Source: a virus. From it: 64,000 nucleotides of DNA. The stretch covers positions 62,001 to 126,000 of IMG/VR virus record IMGVR_UViG_3300032032_000001; one strand, given 5' to 3'. Position numbers and translations under genes: made by a program. Positions within the stretch are counted from its first letter, which is position 1. The number at the start of each line of letters is the position of its first letter. A model generated the notes under the pieces. It was not told where the DNA came from, did no database searches, and saw nothing but the letters and a program-made list of their open reading frames with translations. Of the stretch, positions 27,261 to 37,079 are shown piece after piece.

Positions 27261-28156
27261 TGATCAAAGTCTCGGACATACGGGTACGCAGCTTTAATGT
27301 TGATTACCTAGATATCTATTGGGATATCGAGCCCGCGTTCGAAGACTTGAATAACTATGAGTTTGTTGTAGAGCGCTCCGAGAACGAATTCGGTCCGTAC
27401 GAGCCGCTTACAGGGCCCATCATTGACAAGTATCACATAAGAGATATTACCCTTCGTGGCCGATTTACATATTACACGAAAATATACTATCGTGTCCGTG
27501 TTAGTAATCGCGAAACGGGGGAGAGCTTAGTATATCCTGAGACTGGTGGCTCGAAGTTAGCCGCTAAGCCGGATTTAGCCGCTCTAGAGATGGCAAGACT
27601 TAACAACCTAAGACTGAAAGAGTTTTCCGGAAGGAAGCTGTGGATCTTCCCAAAAAGAAAGATGGGGCAGCGGTGTAGTATCTGCTGGGACCAGACATCT
27701 GGGAGAAAGCTTAGGTCACAATGCCCCAACTGTTTCGATACTACATGGGTCGGGGGTTATCATGCCCCTGTTGAGACCTACGGCTTAATTGCCACACCAA
27801 ACGAGCAGACTATCCACGCGAACTTCGGAAACGTGGAAAATGAGAACACTTCATTTAATCTGGGAAACTTCCCTGAGTTGTTTGAGGGCGATCTCGTCGT
27901 GGAGGCCGAAAACGTCCGATGGCGTGTGGCCTCCTCCGTGTCTAAAGTAAAGAAATCTCGTTCGTTGGTACGACAACAGGCTGCTTTGCATAGAATACCT
28001 AAAGGGGATATCGAATATAGAATTCCTCTTAACCTCTCCGATGAAGAGATCAGCATTTTGACTGCTTCCCCGGAAAGGAATTATACAAACCCCCAGACAA
28101 TGTCTGAGGCTAAATTGTCTAATGTGTTAACCGACGTTTTTGGAAATAGATCTTAG
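27260..28156 (+). CDS. Fibronectin-III-like plus zinc-ribbon virion protein
   Basis: 298 residues from a GTG start that overlaps the previous stop. Residues 1-95 look like a fibronectin type III domain (YLDIYWDIEPAFEDLNNYEF; TKIYYRVRVSNRETGE). A zinc-ribbon-like motif follows (CSICWD...CPNCFD, about 140-160), then a beta-rich C-terminal domain. The combination suggests a neck or tail-completion protein between head and sheath genes. The domain reading is moderately certain; the role is inferred. Confidence 0.6.
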   Translation: MIKVSDIRVRSFNVDYLDIYWDIEPAFEDLNNYEFVVERSENEFGPYEPLTGPIIDKYHIRDITLRGRFTYYTKIYYRVRVSNRETGESLVYPETGGSKLAAKPDLAALEMARLNNLRLKEFSGRKLWIFPKRKMGQRCSICWDQTSGRKLRSQCPNCFDTTWVGGYHAPVETYGLIATPNEQTIHANFGNVENENTSFNLGNFPELFEGDLVVEAENVRWRVASSVSKVKKSRSLVRQQAALHRIPKGDIEYRIPLNLSDEEISILTASPERNYTNPQTMSEAKLSNVLTDVFGNRS

Positions 28157-28157
28157 A

Positions 28158-28778
28158 ATGACTGCTTTAGCGAACGAAACCACCTTTGTGCTGCCTGACG
28201 ACCGACTGGTCGTAGCAACACGTGCGTGGATTATCTTCCTACAAGGCTTATTTAAAGGTCGTCCTGCCGGTTTTCATAAGTGGTCTCCCAATATTGATGA
28301 GACTGAGATTATAATTACAGATCAGAACCCCTCTCATATCGAGAGCACGAACAATAGACCGATTATTTGTACAGCAAGAGGTCCAGCAACATGGTCAGGA
28401 ACTTCATTAAGCCAAGCGATGCAGCCAGTGTTTCATTCGCCAGCCAAGGTGATGTCCGACATGATGGGGACTTCGATGACACTTAGTGTGGTTGCCAGGG
28501 AAGGGTTAGAAGCCCAGAGTCTGGCATACTTGATTTTTAGAATGATACCTATCTTTAAGCCGCAGATTATGCGATTGGGAAGAATGCACGCGATTGGTAA
28601 TAATATTACCTTGACCCAGGAAACCCAAATGGGACAAATTGTCCCTGGCTCGTCTACACCTGAATGGAAAATGGTCCAGTTAATGATTCCATTTTATATA
28701 CAGGATGTAATATCGGCAGATGAGAAGGACTTCTACTCAATGGTGCAAGCTGTTAACCTACATATGGGTTTGGGATAG
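28158..28778 (+). CDS. Tail completion / neck protein candidate
   Basis: 206 residues; ATG 28158 immediately follows the previous stop (a TTG at 28140 in frame would overlap it). Mixed alpha/beta with a Met-rich central part (PAKVMSDMMGTSMTLSVVAR). Directly precedes the tail sheath gene, the usual place for tail terminator or neck genes in myoviruses. No specific motif. Confidence 0.55.
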   Translation: MTALANETTFVLPDDRLVVATRAWIIFLQGLFKGRPAGFHKWSPNIDETEIIITDQNPSHIESTNNRPIICTARGPATWSGTSLSQAMQPVFHSPAKVMSDMMGTSMTLSVVAREGLEAQSLAYLIFRMIPIFKPQIMRLGRMHAIGNNITLTQETQMGQIVPGSSTPEWKMVQLMIPFYIQDVISADEKDFYSMVQAVNLHMGLG

Positions 28779-28802
28779 CAAACCGACAGGAGTAATAAAG
28801 AA

Positions 28803-31800
28803 ATGGCAACGCTTACTCGTCCAGGCGTCGAAATCGCACAAGAAATTACTGCGGGTGCGCCGACAATATTGACCCCAACTTTGGTTCCGTGCCTAGTTGG
28901 GCCTTGTTTTCAAATCGTCTCCCCTCTGACCGAGGATGGTGCTTTGAACACCGGGGCTATCGTTTCGGTAGCCGCCCTTGTTCAGAGTGATCAACCGCTT
29001 CCAGCGGCCCTGAGTTTATCAGGTCGTTCGATGCAGATTAAGGTCAACAATGGGCAGGTGCAAACCATCAACTTCCCAGTGACTATTAACGGCGAGGCAA
29101 TCGACCACGCATTAACTGTTAATACGATCAACAAGCAGCTCACGGGCGCTGTTGCGGAAATCGTTGGTGATAAGCTCAACATCCGGACCAACTCAAAGGG
29201 TTCCAGTCAGAGTATTGAGTTAATCAATATTGCTGACCCAAATGTTGAGGCATATTCACTCTTAGAGATTAACCAACTTGTTGGTGTGGTTGTTACTGGC
29301 CAGAGCCAGTACACTAATATCTCTTACACTGTCCCCTACTCCAGTTTTCCGTCTCCGATGGCTTCCGTGGACGAGGTAGTCATTACAGACGAAAACACTA
29401 AGATGTACCGATACTTCGGTGGGACTCTTAGAGAATTCTCTGAGGATAGTGCAATTAATACGAACGCTTACGCGTGGAACGTTATGCAGGTTGCTGACCA
29501 TACGGTCGCCTCCGCACATAGCCCCGCGTTTGGAGACTCTAAGTCTTGGATGTTCGGCAAGGTTAAGGCTGGGTCTAAGACAGACACCATGCAGCACCTT
29601 GGTTCCGATGCCTACCTAGAGTTCCCCCTCTGCCATGATGTGGCCCCTGATGGAGGCTCCCTCGGAGTAATGACCCAGTGGCCAGACCCCCGTGGAAAGA
29701 ACAAGATTGTTCTCCACGCTAAGGGTATGAGTGACTACACGAGCAGCGGAATTCTCTCTTCTATGGGGACTGCCGCAAGTCTTGGTAATGCTGGTAATAA
29801 TCTTTCGCTAACCATGTCGCACAACGCTGGTCTTGGTGATGGCGCTACGGTTGTTTATACGCCGGGTACCGGTCTAGAAGTGACCGTTTCCGACGACACC
29901 ACTTTCGCCACGTTGGCTGCTGCTATTGCTGCATCGCCATCCTTGGCTGACGCCTCGGGCGAGATGTCCGTAACGCTGGAAAGTGATGTGGACGACCCTG
30001 CCGTAGCAACTGTGCGTAATTTCACCGCAGGTAACCCTGCTGGAGCACCTTGGAACAACGCCAACACGTGTTCCCTTAACCTTTCTTACGGTTCTGACCC
30101 TGTTGACTTTAGCATCGACGCTCCAGTCGCTGAGGGTTGTGGCCAAGGTGAGGCTAACAACGAGAACCTCTCGCAGGCACATGTTTGTGGCGCTGTTCCA
30201 ATCGGCGGCGGCGACACGGCAACCGACCTAGGCATCGCTGGGGAGACCATTAGTGTCTCTATCGACGGTGGCGCAGCTGTCTCCCATACCTTTATTGGTG
30301 GGGACCCTGTTATTGGTGGTCTGAACACCGCCCTGACTGGGGTAGGTACTGCGACGCAGGTTGGTTATGCCTTAAGCAATGATATTGGCGAGACTTTTCA
30401 GCCTATCCGAATCACCTCTGTCTCAGACAACGGGCACGACTCTACTATTGAAATCTCCGCAGATAACGCACTTGTTATCCAGAGACTGTTTAGTGGTTCG
30501 GCCTCCGGTTCTGGCTCAGCCGCCCCGGCTGCTCAGACTGCCGCTCTGAATGAAGATCGTGGCGGGCTCCTTACCTCTGCTGCGTACAACGCTGTCACTG
30601 GGCAGAATGAGTCGGTCAACCAGCGAGCCTTGGTTCCTGGTAGCGTGACGATTCAAATCGACGGAGCCGTCGCCATTGGCTGTATCGCGGGAATCGGTGA
30701 CGATACCTGTAACGCCACCGCTGGTAACGCAGCCGCTACTGTTAATATTGAGGTTGACGGCGGAGCGACCAGTTTTGACGTTAATATGCCCGCTGGCGGA
30801 TGGCCGGGAGACCCGGGCGCTGCCGCCGCTGCTATGCAGGCGGGAATTGTTGCCGCCGGTGGTGGCTTAGATTCCCAGATCTGTGCTTCAGAGCACGCGG
30901 GAACTGTTGTCATCTCCAGGTTCTCCGGCAATGTTGGCGACTCTATCGCCATCCTCAGTACCGGTGACGCTGATCTTGCTGCGTACTTTGCGAACACGGA
31001 TGTGACATCCACTTGCGAAGCAACCTCCATCACTCTTAGGGACTCTGGCGCAAGCCCTGCGTTCCGAGTTGAATGTACGGCTGCCTCCACTGGATCTCAG
31101 ATTGGTGTAGCTGGAACTCTTGATGAGTGGGTTATGGGTGGAGCGGAGGCCGACAATACTGGTAGAGCCGCGACACAGATCAACTACTCCTCGGGTGACA
31201 TTAACTTCGCTTTTGCTGGTGACGATTTCGCGGGCGCTTACGCCGATGCACATCCGATTACCATGAAGCTCGGTGCCGCACCTAGCGCTACGGTTACTTA
31301 CAACCGATCTTGGGCCAATACGGTTCAAGCGGCTAAGCAGGGGTATACCGGAAAGCTTCATCACGGTCAGAGCAACAGAACGATTCTCTCCGACTTTGTT
31401 TCACACGATGGCAATGTCCTTGGTCGCGTTTCTGCGATTGAAGACTTCGCTGCTGGGGGTGCTACTTTTAGTGGAGCCCAGGTTGTCCTTTCTGAGTTCG
31501 CTCTGGACAACAAGCAGCTCTCTAACAAGTGGTACATGACTGCTGACGGCGTAGTTGCCGGATCTGTTGACAACCCACGTGTTGAGCCTGAGGCAAGCGG
31601 AAACGATCTTGAGCAGATCTACACTCTGAAGCACGCTCTTAACCGAGACTCTTCGGGCGTAGCGATCTCCGGAGGCGCAGACATCTATGTTGACTACAGC
31701 GCTCTCCGAAGAGACGTTACAGGATCTGCTGCGGACCCAGGATTATTAGTCTTTAATAGTATTGCTGAAGTAGAGGCAAATATCGGGCCTATTAGTCCTG

Positions 31801-33155
31801 ATAACCCCCTTGCTTTCGGTATGTACTTGGCGTTCCTCAACACCTCAAACATCAACATCGCAGCATTCGGTGTCGATGAGGTTACTGCGGATGCGCCACA
31901 GGGGACTGTTAAAGCATACGCTGAGGCACTTGACTTCTTACAGATGAAGGAAGTCTACGCTCTTGCTCCTCTCACGCATGACATGGAAGTGTTCAAGGTG
32001 TTCAACCAACACGTGAACGACATGTCGGCACCTACGGGCAAGAAAGAGCGGATGGTGCTTTGCTGTCCAGAGCTTCCTTCTGAGAAGCCCTCGATCCTAG
32101 CCTTCTCCTCAACGGACTTCGAGATTAGTCCAGAGGGTGGCGGAAAGTGGAGACTAACTGACGCGAATGGTGGAAACATCATGCTGGCTCTAAATGAGTC
32201 CACTGTTAAGGATGCTAACGGAAACCCGCTCGACCTGAGCGTTGGCGACTCGTTGCTCCCTGAGCAGGATGTTTATATCGACCGTGAGGGAGATCCCTAC
32301 CGATACCTGATCACCGCACTTCCCGCTGCCGATGCCGTAATCATCGAGCCTGCGAATGATGTGTGGCGTCCAGGCGTCTACGGCCCAGGAACGGGTGGCA
32401 ACGCTGACGCGTATTACAACAACGCTAATCCTGAGGATTGGGCAGCTACTGGAGAAGGTGCTTCCATCTTCGTTAGACAGGCAGCTACTGATTTGTCTAC
32501 CACTGGTGGCAAGCTCGCTACCTGTGAGACTCTCGCGGAGATTGCTGGCGGACCTACCGGGTTCCAGAACCGAAGACTCGTACTTGTTCTTCCAGACCAA
32601 GTTGGTGTTTCGATTGGTGGCCTTGAGTCCGCTGTGAACGGCTACTACTTATGTGGTGCCATCGCTGCAATGATTGGTCAGCAGAATCCATCACAACCGT
32701 TTACCAACCTGCCTATGGTTGGGTTTACGCGCCCGATTGGATCCAATGACTTGTTCAGCGAAAACGCTATGTCCACGGCTGCTGCTGGTGGGATTTACTG
32801 GGTTATTCAGGACAATCCTGGCGGAGCGCTGGTGTCAAGGCACCAATTAACAACGGACCTCACTTCTATTAAGACTAGAGAAATGTCTATTCTTAAGGCT
32901 GTGGATTACGTTGCTAAATTAATGAGAGGACAGGTTAAGCGATTTATCGGTCGCAATAACATCACTAAGCAGCTTCTCGAAGCCATCTCTTTGGGGATGC
33001 AGGGATCGCTCGCTAGTGTAACTGGTTCGGTTGTAGCTGAGGCCACTCTTGATTCTTTGACTCAAGACTCGGACCAGCCGGATACAATTAGAGCGGAAGT
33101 GACCTTGGTTCCGTTCTATCCCGCAAACTACATCAAGATCACTATTTACGTGTAA
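28803..33155 (+). CDS. Tail sheath protein with large inserted domains
   Basis: Contractile tail sheath, 1450 residues; typical sheath proteins have roughly 350-700. The N-terminus LTRPGVEIAQEI is the usual sheath opening, and the C-terminal part (SILKAVDYVAKLMRGQVKRF, near 1360-1380, to the end PANYIKITIYV) fits the conserved sheath core. Between about 60 and 800 are several Ala/Gly/Thr/Ser-rich beta domains that look like repeats of one fold (for example ISVSIDGGAAVSHTF and VNIEVDGGATSFDV). At least eight cysteines lie in this inserted part. The extra domains probably decorate the outside of the tail. The gene has a standard site (AGGAG) and favoured codons. Confidence 0.88.
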   Translation: MATLTRPGVEIAQEITAGAPTILTPTLVPCLVGPCFQIVSPLTEDGALNTGAIVSVAALVQSDQPLPAALSLSGRSMQIKVNNGQVQTINFPVTINGEAIDHALTVNTINKQLTGAVAEIVGDKLNIRTNSKGSSQSIELINIADPNVEAYSLLEINQLVGVVVTGQSQYTNISYTVPYSSFPSPMASVDEVVITDENTKMYRYFGGTLREFSEDSAINTNAYAWNVMQVADHTVASAHSPAFGDSKSWMFGKVKAGSKTDTMQHLGSDAYLEFPLCHDVAPDGGSLGVMTQWPDPRGKNKIVLHAKGMSDYTSSGILSSMGTAASLGNAGNNLSLTMSHNAGLGDGATVVYTPGTGLEVTVSDDTTFATLAAAIAASPSLADASGEMSVTLESDVDDPAVATVRNFTAGNPAGAPWNNANTCSLNLSYGSDPVDFSIDAPVAEGCGQGEANNENLSQAHVCGAVPIGGGDTATDLGIAGETISVSIDGGAAVSHTFIGGDPVIGGLNTALTGVGTATQVGYALSNDIGETFQPIRITSVSDNGHDSTIEISADNALVIQRLFSGSASGSGSAAPAAQTAALNEDRGGLLTSAAYNAVTGQNESVNQRALVPGSVTIQIDGAVAIGCIAGIGDDTCNATAGNAAATVNIEVDGGATSFDVNMPAGGWPGDPGAAAAAMQAGIVAAGGGLDSQICASEHAGTVVISRFSGNVGDSIAILSTGDADLAAYFANTDVTSTCEATSITLRDSGASPAFRVECTAASTGSQIGVAGTLDEWVMGGAEADNTGRAATQINYSSGDINFAFAGDDFAGAYADAHPITMKLGAAPSATVTYNRSWANTVQAAKQGYTGKLHHGQSNRTILSDFVSHDGNVLGRVSAIEDFAAGGATFSGAQVVLSEFALDNKQLSNKWYMTADGVVAGSVDNPRVEPEASGNDLEQIYTLKHALNRDSSGVAISGGADIYVDYSALRRDVTGSAADPGLLVFNSIAEVEANIGPISPDNPLAFGMYLAFLNTSNINIAAFGVDEVTADAPQGTVKAYAEALDFLQMKEVYALAPLTHDMEVFKVFNQHVNDMSAPTGKKERMVLCCPELPSEKPSILAFSSTDFEISPEGGGKWRLTDANGGNIMLALNESTVKDANGNPLDLSVGDSLLPEQDVYIDREGDPYRYLITALPAADAVIIEPANDVWRPGVYGPGTGGNADAYYNNANPEDWAATGEGASIFVRQAATDLSTTGGKLATCETLAEIAGGPTGFQNRRLVLVLPDQVGVSIGGLESAVNGYYLCGAIAAMIGQQNPSQPFTNLPMVGFTRPIGSNDLFSENAMSTAAAGGIYWVIQDNPGGALVSRHQLTTDLTSIKTREMSILKAVDYVAKLMRGQVKRFIGRNNITKQLLEAISLGMQGSLASVTGSVVAEATLDSLTQDSDQPDTIRAEVTLVPFYPANYIKITIYV

Positions 33156-33182
33156 TAAAGCCCACGTTTAAGGAGAAAGAAA

Positions 33183-33440
33183 ATGGCAAGTAAAGCTTTT
33201 GGATCGCAAAAAAGACCCGCTGGTAAAGAGTTTCGTGACGGAACTGTCGGAGAGGCCCTTGACGAAGTGTACAAGGACGTTGACGCCGGATTCGCTAACC
33301 TGGAACAGCCACTCATCGCTGACTCCGCTGAAGTAGGCGGTAACGAGGCAGCAAACGAGGCTAGCATTATTGCTCACGCAGCAAAGATTAACGAGATCCT
33401 CGTTGCCCTTAAGGCGGCTGGAATCGTTGCAGAAGCGTAA
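33183..33440 (+). CDS. Small helical protein between sheath and tube
   Basis: 85 residues after AAGGAG. Helical, alanine- and glutamate-rich; GEALDEVYKDVDAGFANLEQ suggests a coiled or bundled helix. Translated from the same message as sheath and tube genes. Function unknown. Confidence 0.75.
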   Translation: MASKAFGSQKRPAGKEFRDGTVGEALDEVYKDVDAGFANLEQPLIADSAEVGGNEAANEASIIAHAAKINEILVALKAAGIVAEA

Positions 33441-33474
33441 GCTCACCACGGAACCACCTGATAAGGAGTAATTC

Positions 33475-34239
33475 ATGCCCGGTTTAGAAAATTGGTCACC
33501 ATATAAGACCCACGTACAGGGTGGTCTGCGAGAAGGTAACTTCCTAAACGGGCAGTTCATCCTCATCTGCGCGGGACCACCGTTCTTTAGTCAGCTCGCC
33601 CTTGGGTCTGGAGACTCTGATCTGTCGAATACCATCGTGTATCCGATTGGTTTGACCCAGAACATCGCGCTGTCTCAGAACAAAGCCATCAGTCGAATCT
33701 TTGAGATTGGTTCGGACCGAAGCTACTTCATCTCTGGCCGAAGCGTTGGACAGTTGTCCCTCGGCAGAGTTGTGTATCACGGACCTTCCCTTCTTCGCTG
33801 CTTGTACGCATACTATGACACCACTAATGGTGACGTTGATGAGTACAAGATCCGTCCTTTGATGGAGACAGCAGGTTTGGGAATCAACCCCTTCTCCACC
33901 GAAGGCGCTGATAGTGTTAGTTCGGGACTTCACTCTGTGAAGATTCCCCCAGGTTACGACAACATGTTCTTGAACTTGGCGTCGGATCTGTTCAGCCAGC
34001 CTCTTGGCATCTTGCTTATCTTCAAAGATAACGAAGAGAACAACATCGCAACGGTCTATCTTGACCAGTGTTATGTGCCACAGCACTCTCTTGCTGTTGA
34101 CGCACAGGGCCTCCTTATTCAGGAGTCTGTGGGTATTCAGTATGAGAAGATGGTTCCAATTAAGCTCGCGCAGCTTAACTTGATCCAAGGCATTCTGGCA
34201 GACGACACCGGCGGATTCACTAGCGAATCACAGGTGTAA
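33475..34239 (+). CDS. Tail tube protein candidate
   Basis: 254 residues with AAGGAG. Beta-rich middle and a pattern typical of myovirus tube proteins (NKAISRIFEIGSDRSYFISG; SVGQLSLGRVVYHGPSLLR), with a C-terminal QYEKMVPIKLAQLNLI segment. In contractile-tailed phages the tube gene usually follows the sheath gene, as here. Favoured codons point to high expression. The call is supported by position and general pattern, not by a unique motif. Confidence 0.65.
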   Translation: MPGLENWSPYKTHVQGGLREGNFLNGQFILICAGPPFFSQLALGSGDSDLSNTIVYPIGLTQNIALSQNKAISRIFEIGSDRSYFISGRSVGQLSLGRVVYHGPSLLRCLYAYYDTTNGDVDEYKIRPLMETAGLGINPFSTEGADSVSSGLHSVKIPPGYDNMFLNLASDLFSQPLGILLIFKDNEENNIATVYLDQCYVPQHSLAVDAQGLLIQESVGIQYEKMVPIKLAQLNLIQGILADDTGGFTSESQV

Positions 34240-34240
34240 T

Positions 34241-34549
34241 ATGCCTCCTTGGTCAGAACTTGCCACAGTACTCTTCCTTGCTGGCGTAATTACTTACGGC
34301 GTAACGGAAATTTTCAAAATTGCTTGCCGTAAGTGGGTGGGTACTGATGTTAACAGTGCGGACCCCGTGTGGTGGCAAGTTGCGTTCCGAGTTATCCCAA
34401 TCGCAGTCGGGACCCTTGTAGGTTGGCGCTTCTATATGGAGCAGCCAATTTGGGGTCTATCGGTAGGCTGCTCAGCCGGAGTTTTAGCGGCACTTATTTA
34501 TAAGAAAGCCAAAGAGATGATAGGTGCAATAAGGAGCCCCCAAAAATGA
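34241..34549 (+). CDS. Holin-like membrane protein
   Basis: 102 residues with three probable membrane segments (LATVLFLAGVITYGVTEIFK; VAFRVIPIAVGTLVGWRF; GLSVGCSAGVLAALIY) and a charged C-terminus, the make-up of class I-type holins, which form lesions in the inner membrane at lysis. Spanin-like genes lie less than 3 kb away on the other strand. Overlaps the next gene by four bases. Confidence 0.6.
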   Translation: MPPWSELATVLFLAGVITYGVTEIFKIACRKWVGTDVNSADPVWWQVAFRVIPIAVGTLVGWRFYMEQPIWGLSVGCSAGVLAALIYKKAKEMIGAIRSPQK

Positions 34550-35601
34550 TTCCTTTAGACAAAGAAGCCACAAAGCAACATCTCATTAGCTTGCTGACAA
34601 AAACTTCTGAGGCTGAACGGGTTAATATGCCCGCCAAGTTAGTACAGACACGAACCCGCGCAAAGTTTGACGTACCACACGCTAAGTTTATTAAACGTGT
34701 GAAACGGGATATGCGTAAGGCTAATCGCGGTGGCGGTGGGGGCGGAATTGTTCGCACCCATAGGTCTGGTCCTGACAAGCCCAAAAGCACCACATTCGAT
34801 GTTGCGGGTGGGCAGGCCAAGGCTAAACATGTTGGCGTAGATCACTACCAAGCACCGGCTAAGCTAATCCAGGCTAGGCCTAAGCCTAAATTTGGGCCTT
34901 TGTTTGGTGGTCCTGGGTCCATGGCTCAGAAGAAGCTCGAAGATGGAGCAGCAGCCAAGAGGCGAAAAGCAAACACAAAGAGCGATCTCCAGAGAAAGCT
35001 TTTCGGTGTTGCGTCTCTTAAGCGTGGGTGGGCCCCTGGAGACCAGTCCAACATGACTGGTATGCAGAAAGACTACTTGGCTAGAAATAAAGGAAACTTG
35101 TCTTCATCTTTGGATGAGCAAGGAAACTTTCTTAGGCCCGGAGCTAAAAAGCTTGAAAGCCCTGTGAAGGCCCTGGCCGCAGCCAAGACCCCTGTGTCTA
35201 CGCCCAAACCAAAGGCGGAGGCTACTAAGCCAGCCGCTAAGCCCGACCGGTTCGCTGGACGCCCAAAAACAACTCCTGACGGTAAACCCATCCAATACAT
35301 CGACATCAAAGAGCCGATGGTTATCAAGGGCAAGGCACCAGCGAGTAAACCAGCGTACGCGCCACCTAAATCATTGGTTGGTGCAAACTACGCGTCTCGT
35401 AAGAAGTTTATTGAGCATCACGGCGGTAATGCTGCTGACAGGAAGACGTGGAACCCTACGGTTCGTTCGGCAATGAACAAGTGGTACGGAGACCTTAAGT
35501 CTAGAAGAGCTGCCGCAAAGAGCAAGCCACCTGTTCAACACATCACTATGCCCACTATGCATATCAAGGGACGGGCTCCTGCCAAGGTTGCCCAGAAATA
35601 A
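34546..35601 (+). CDS. Basic low-complexity virion-region protein
   Basis: 351 residues, very rich in Lys, Ala and Pro. Opens with PLDKEATKQHLISLLTK, resembling the openings of other virion-type genes here. Contains two short repeats (PAKLVQTRTRAKF and PAKLIQARPKPKF) and two similar segments KEPMVIKGKAPASKP/TMHIKGRAPAK. A folded segment lies near 280-330. Possibly a DNA-associated internal protein; no family recognised. Confidence 0.7.
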   Translation: MIPLDKEATKQHLISLLTKTSEAERVNMPAKLVQTRTRAKFDVPHAKFIKRVKRDMRKANRGGGGGGIVRTHRSGPDKPKSTTFDVAGGQAKAKHVGVDHYQAPAKLIQARPKPKFGPLFGGPGSMAQKKLEDGAAAKRRKANTKSDLQRKLFGVASLKRGWAPGDQSNMTGMQKDYLARNKGNLSSSLDEQGNFLRPGAKKLESPVKALAAAKTPVSTPKPKAEATKPAAKPDRFAGRPKTTPDGKPIQYIDIKEPMVIKGKAPASKPAYAPPKSLVGANYASRKKFIEHHGGNAADRKTWNPTVRSAMNKWYGDLKSRRAAAKSKPPVQHITMPTMHIKGRAPAKVAQK

Positions 35602-35613
35602 AGGACTATACTT

Positions 35614-36192
35614 ATGAACGTCTTTGAAAAATTCGCTGCTAAAAGATTCCTCACAGAGGCTTTGTTTTATAAGGTAGCGCAACTGCCCCCAGCACAGCAG
35701 AATGCCATCCGTGGCCGCGCAGCGAGCGCGTTTGCTGAGATGGACGCTATGCCGAAACCAAAGCCCCTGCCGCAGAACCCTAAGAAGACCACCACTTCAA
35801 CGGGTACCATGAAGGTACCACCTATTGGCGGTCCGAAGCCTGGGAATCCACATGCGGCAACTCCGGCCATAAAGAGCCCTAACCAGCCCATTAAGCGCCC
35901 CGTTCCACAGAGCAACCCTAACGTTTTAGACACAGCGGCTAAGGGTCTTAAGAAGATCCCAAGTGCTATGGAAAGAATGAAGAGACGCCCAGCGAAAACC
36001 ACTGTTATGCAGGGTTCCACCGGGGCAAATGTGAAGGGCGGATTTGCGTTTGATCGGAAGGCTGCCCAGGCGGACTACATTAAGAAGCGCGGTACGTACA
36101 GCAAGAACCCCAGCATGGATAGAACGATCCACTTCAGCCGAGCACGACGCGCCGCACTGAAGGCACACCACGCGAAGCAACAAGGGCAGTAG
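35614..36192 (+). CDS. Basic low-complexity protein, related in style to the preceding gene
   Basis: 192 residues after AAAGGA. N-terminus FEKFAAKRFLTEALFYKVAQ, then a Pro/Lys-rich disordered middle and a basic C-terminal helix (RARRAALKAHHAKQQG). Last + strand gene of the structural block; it ends four bases from a convergent - strand gene. Function unknown. Confidence 0.7.
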   Translation: MNVFEKFAAKRFLTEALFYKVAQLPPAQQNAIRGRAASAFAEMDAMPKPKPLPQNPKKTTTSTGTMKVPPIGGPKPGNPHAATPAIKSPNQPIKRPVPQSNPNVLDTAAKGLKKIPSAMERMKRRPAKTTVMQGSTGANVKGGFAFDRKAAQADYIKKRGTYSKNPSMDRTIHFSRARRAALKAHHAKQQGQ

Positions 36193-36195
36193 GCT

Positions 36196-36621
36196 TTAGT
36201 CGGGAGTGTTTACCGCATAGGTAATTCCGACAGTCGTGCCTGTGGCGACCACAAACCCAACAGCGAACCAAAAAGCAGGGTGCTCATACCAAGCTGGCTT
36301 AGCCACCACGAGCGCTTCTTGGTGAAGCTGGAACAACTTATCGCCCCTCGTCTGCTCTGCCAGCAGGAGGGATGTGAGGCGCTTCTCACGGCTTTCCCAC
36401 AGCTCTTTGTGGAAAGACAGCTCCAGCTTTAGCCTGGGAACGTCTATCTTCAGGCACCTCAGTCCATCAGCCGCAGCGTCCGTGGGCAATAAGACCCCGG
36501 AGCATGGCGATGTTACCGCAATTGGCACCGTACATTTGACCGGCGTTGGTTCTTGCGCACTCACCTGTAGTGGTAGAAGAACCATAGCGGCACATAGATA
36601 CGCTGATATGAGTCGTTTCAT
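36196..36621 (-). CDS. Spanin-like secreted protein with C-terminal membrane anchor
   Basis: 141 residues. Signal peptide (MKRLISAYLCAAMVLLPLQVSAQ, cleavage likely after VSA; quoted part exceeds none of the mature chain). A periplasmic helical region (RLKLELSFHKELWESREKRL) follows, then a C-terminal membrane segment (FWFAVGFVVATGTTVGITYA). This topology resembles unimolecular spanins, though no clear lipobox Cys is present. It overlaps the preceding spanin-like gene by four bases, which supports a paired lysis function. Confidence 0.45.
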   Translation of the reverse strand: MKRLISAYLCAAMVLLPLQVSAQEPTPVKCTVPIAVTSPCSGVLLPTDAAADGLRCLKIDVPRLKLELSFHKELWESREKRLTSLLLAEQTRGDKLFQLHQEALVVAKPAWYEHPAFWFAVGFVVATGTTVGITYAVNTPD

Positions 36622-37016
36622 TCGTCTTCCCCGTTCTTTTTCTTCCTTTTAAGAAGGAACTCGCTCCATTCGTTTGCAATAGCCACGGGCCCCTTGACCT
36701 CAGCGTTCTTTAGCTCATCTTCTTCGTCCTTTAGGACCTTGAGCTTTTCTTCGTGAGCCGCCCGTATCTTCTTTTCTTCTCTTCTAGACACGTCCCCGAT
36801 CTCTGCGATCTCATCAGCGTGCTCCTTCTCTACTAGAGACACTTTTTTCTGAACCTTGAGAAGCTTCTTACTGGTCGCAGCTCGCTGCATAAAATACCAA
36901 ACAGCCGCAACTAAAAAGAAGCCGCAGACCAACGCCCAGTGTGGAAGCTTCTTGATAGCCGCCCACGCCTTAGAGAACGCCCCCTTTGTACTCAACCATA
37001 TTGATGCCCATTGCAT
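36618..37016 (-). CDS. Inner-membrane spanin-like protein
   Basis: 132 residues with AGGAGG before the ATG. One N-terminal membrane segment (HWALVCGFFLVAAVWYF, about 27-43) is followed by a long charged coiled coil (about 50-105). This is the usual inner-membrane spanin topology, which helps disrupt the outer membrane after cell-wall degradation; if right, the host is Gram-negative. The overlapping downstream gene would be its partner. Confidence 0.5.
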   Translation of the reverse strand: MQWASIWLSTKGAFSKAWAAIKKLPHWALVCGFFLVAAVWYFMQRAATSKKLLKVQKKVSLVEKEHADEIAEIGDVSRREEKKIRAAHEEKLKVLKDEEDELKNAEVKGPVAIANEWSEFLLKRKKKNGEDE

Positions 37017-37036
37017 AATTCCTCCTACTGATAGTT

Positions 37037-37070
37037 AAAAAAACGCGAACCCATGGGGGGAACGCGCTTT
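37037..37070 (-). terminator. Rho-independent terminator
   Basis: Read on the - strand: GCGCG, an inner CCC/GGG stem and CGCG, followed by seven T. It lies just after the stop of the DUF1257-like gene and ends the operon that starts with the ParB-like gene. Confidence 0.8.
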
Positions 37071-37079
37071 TGTTATATA

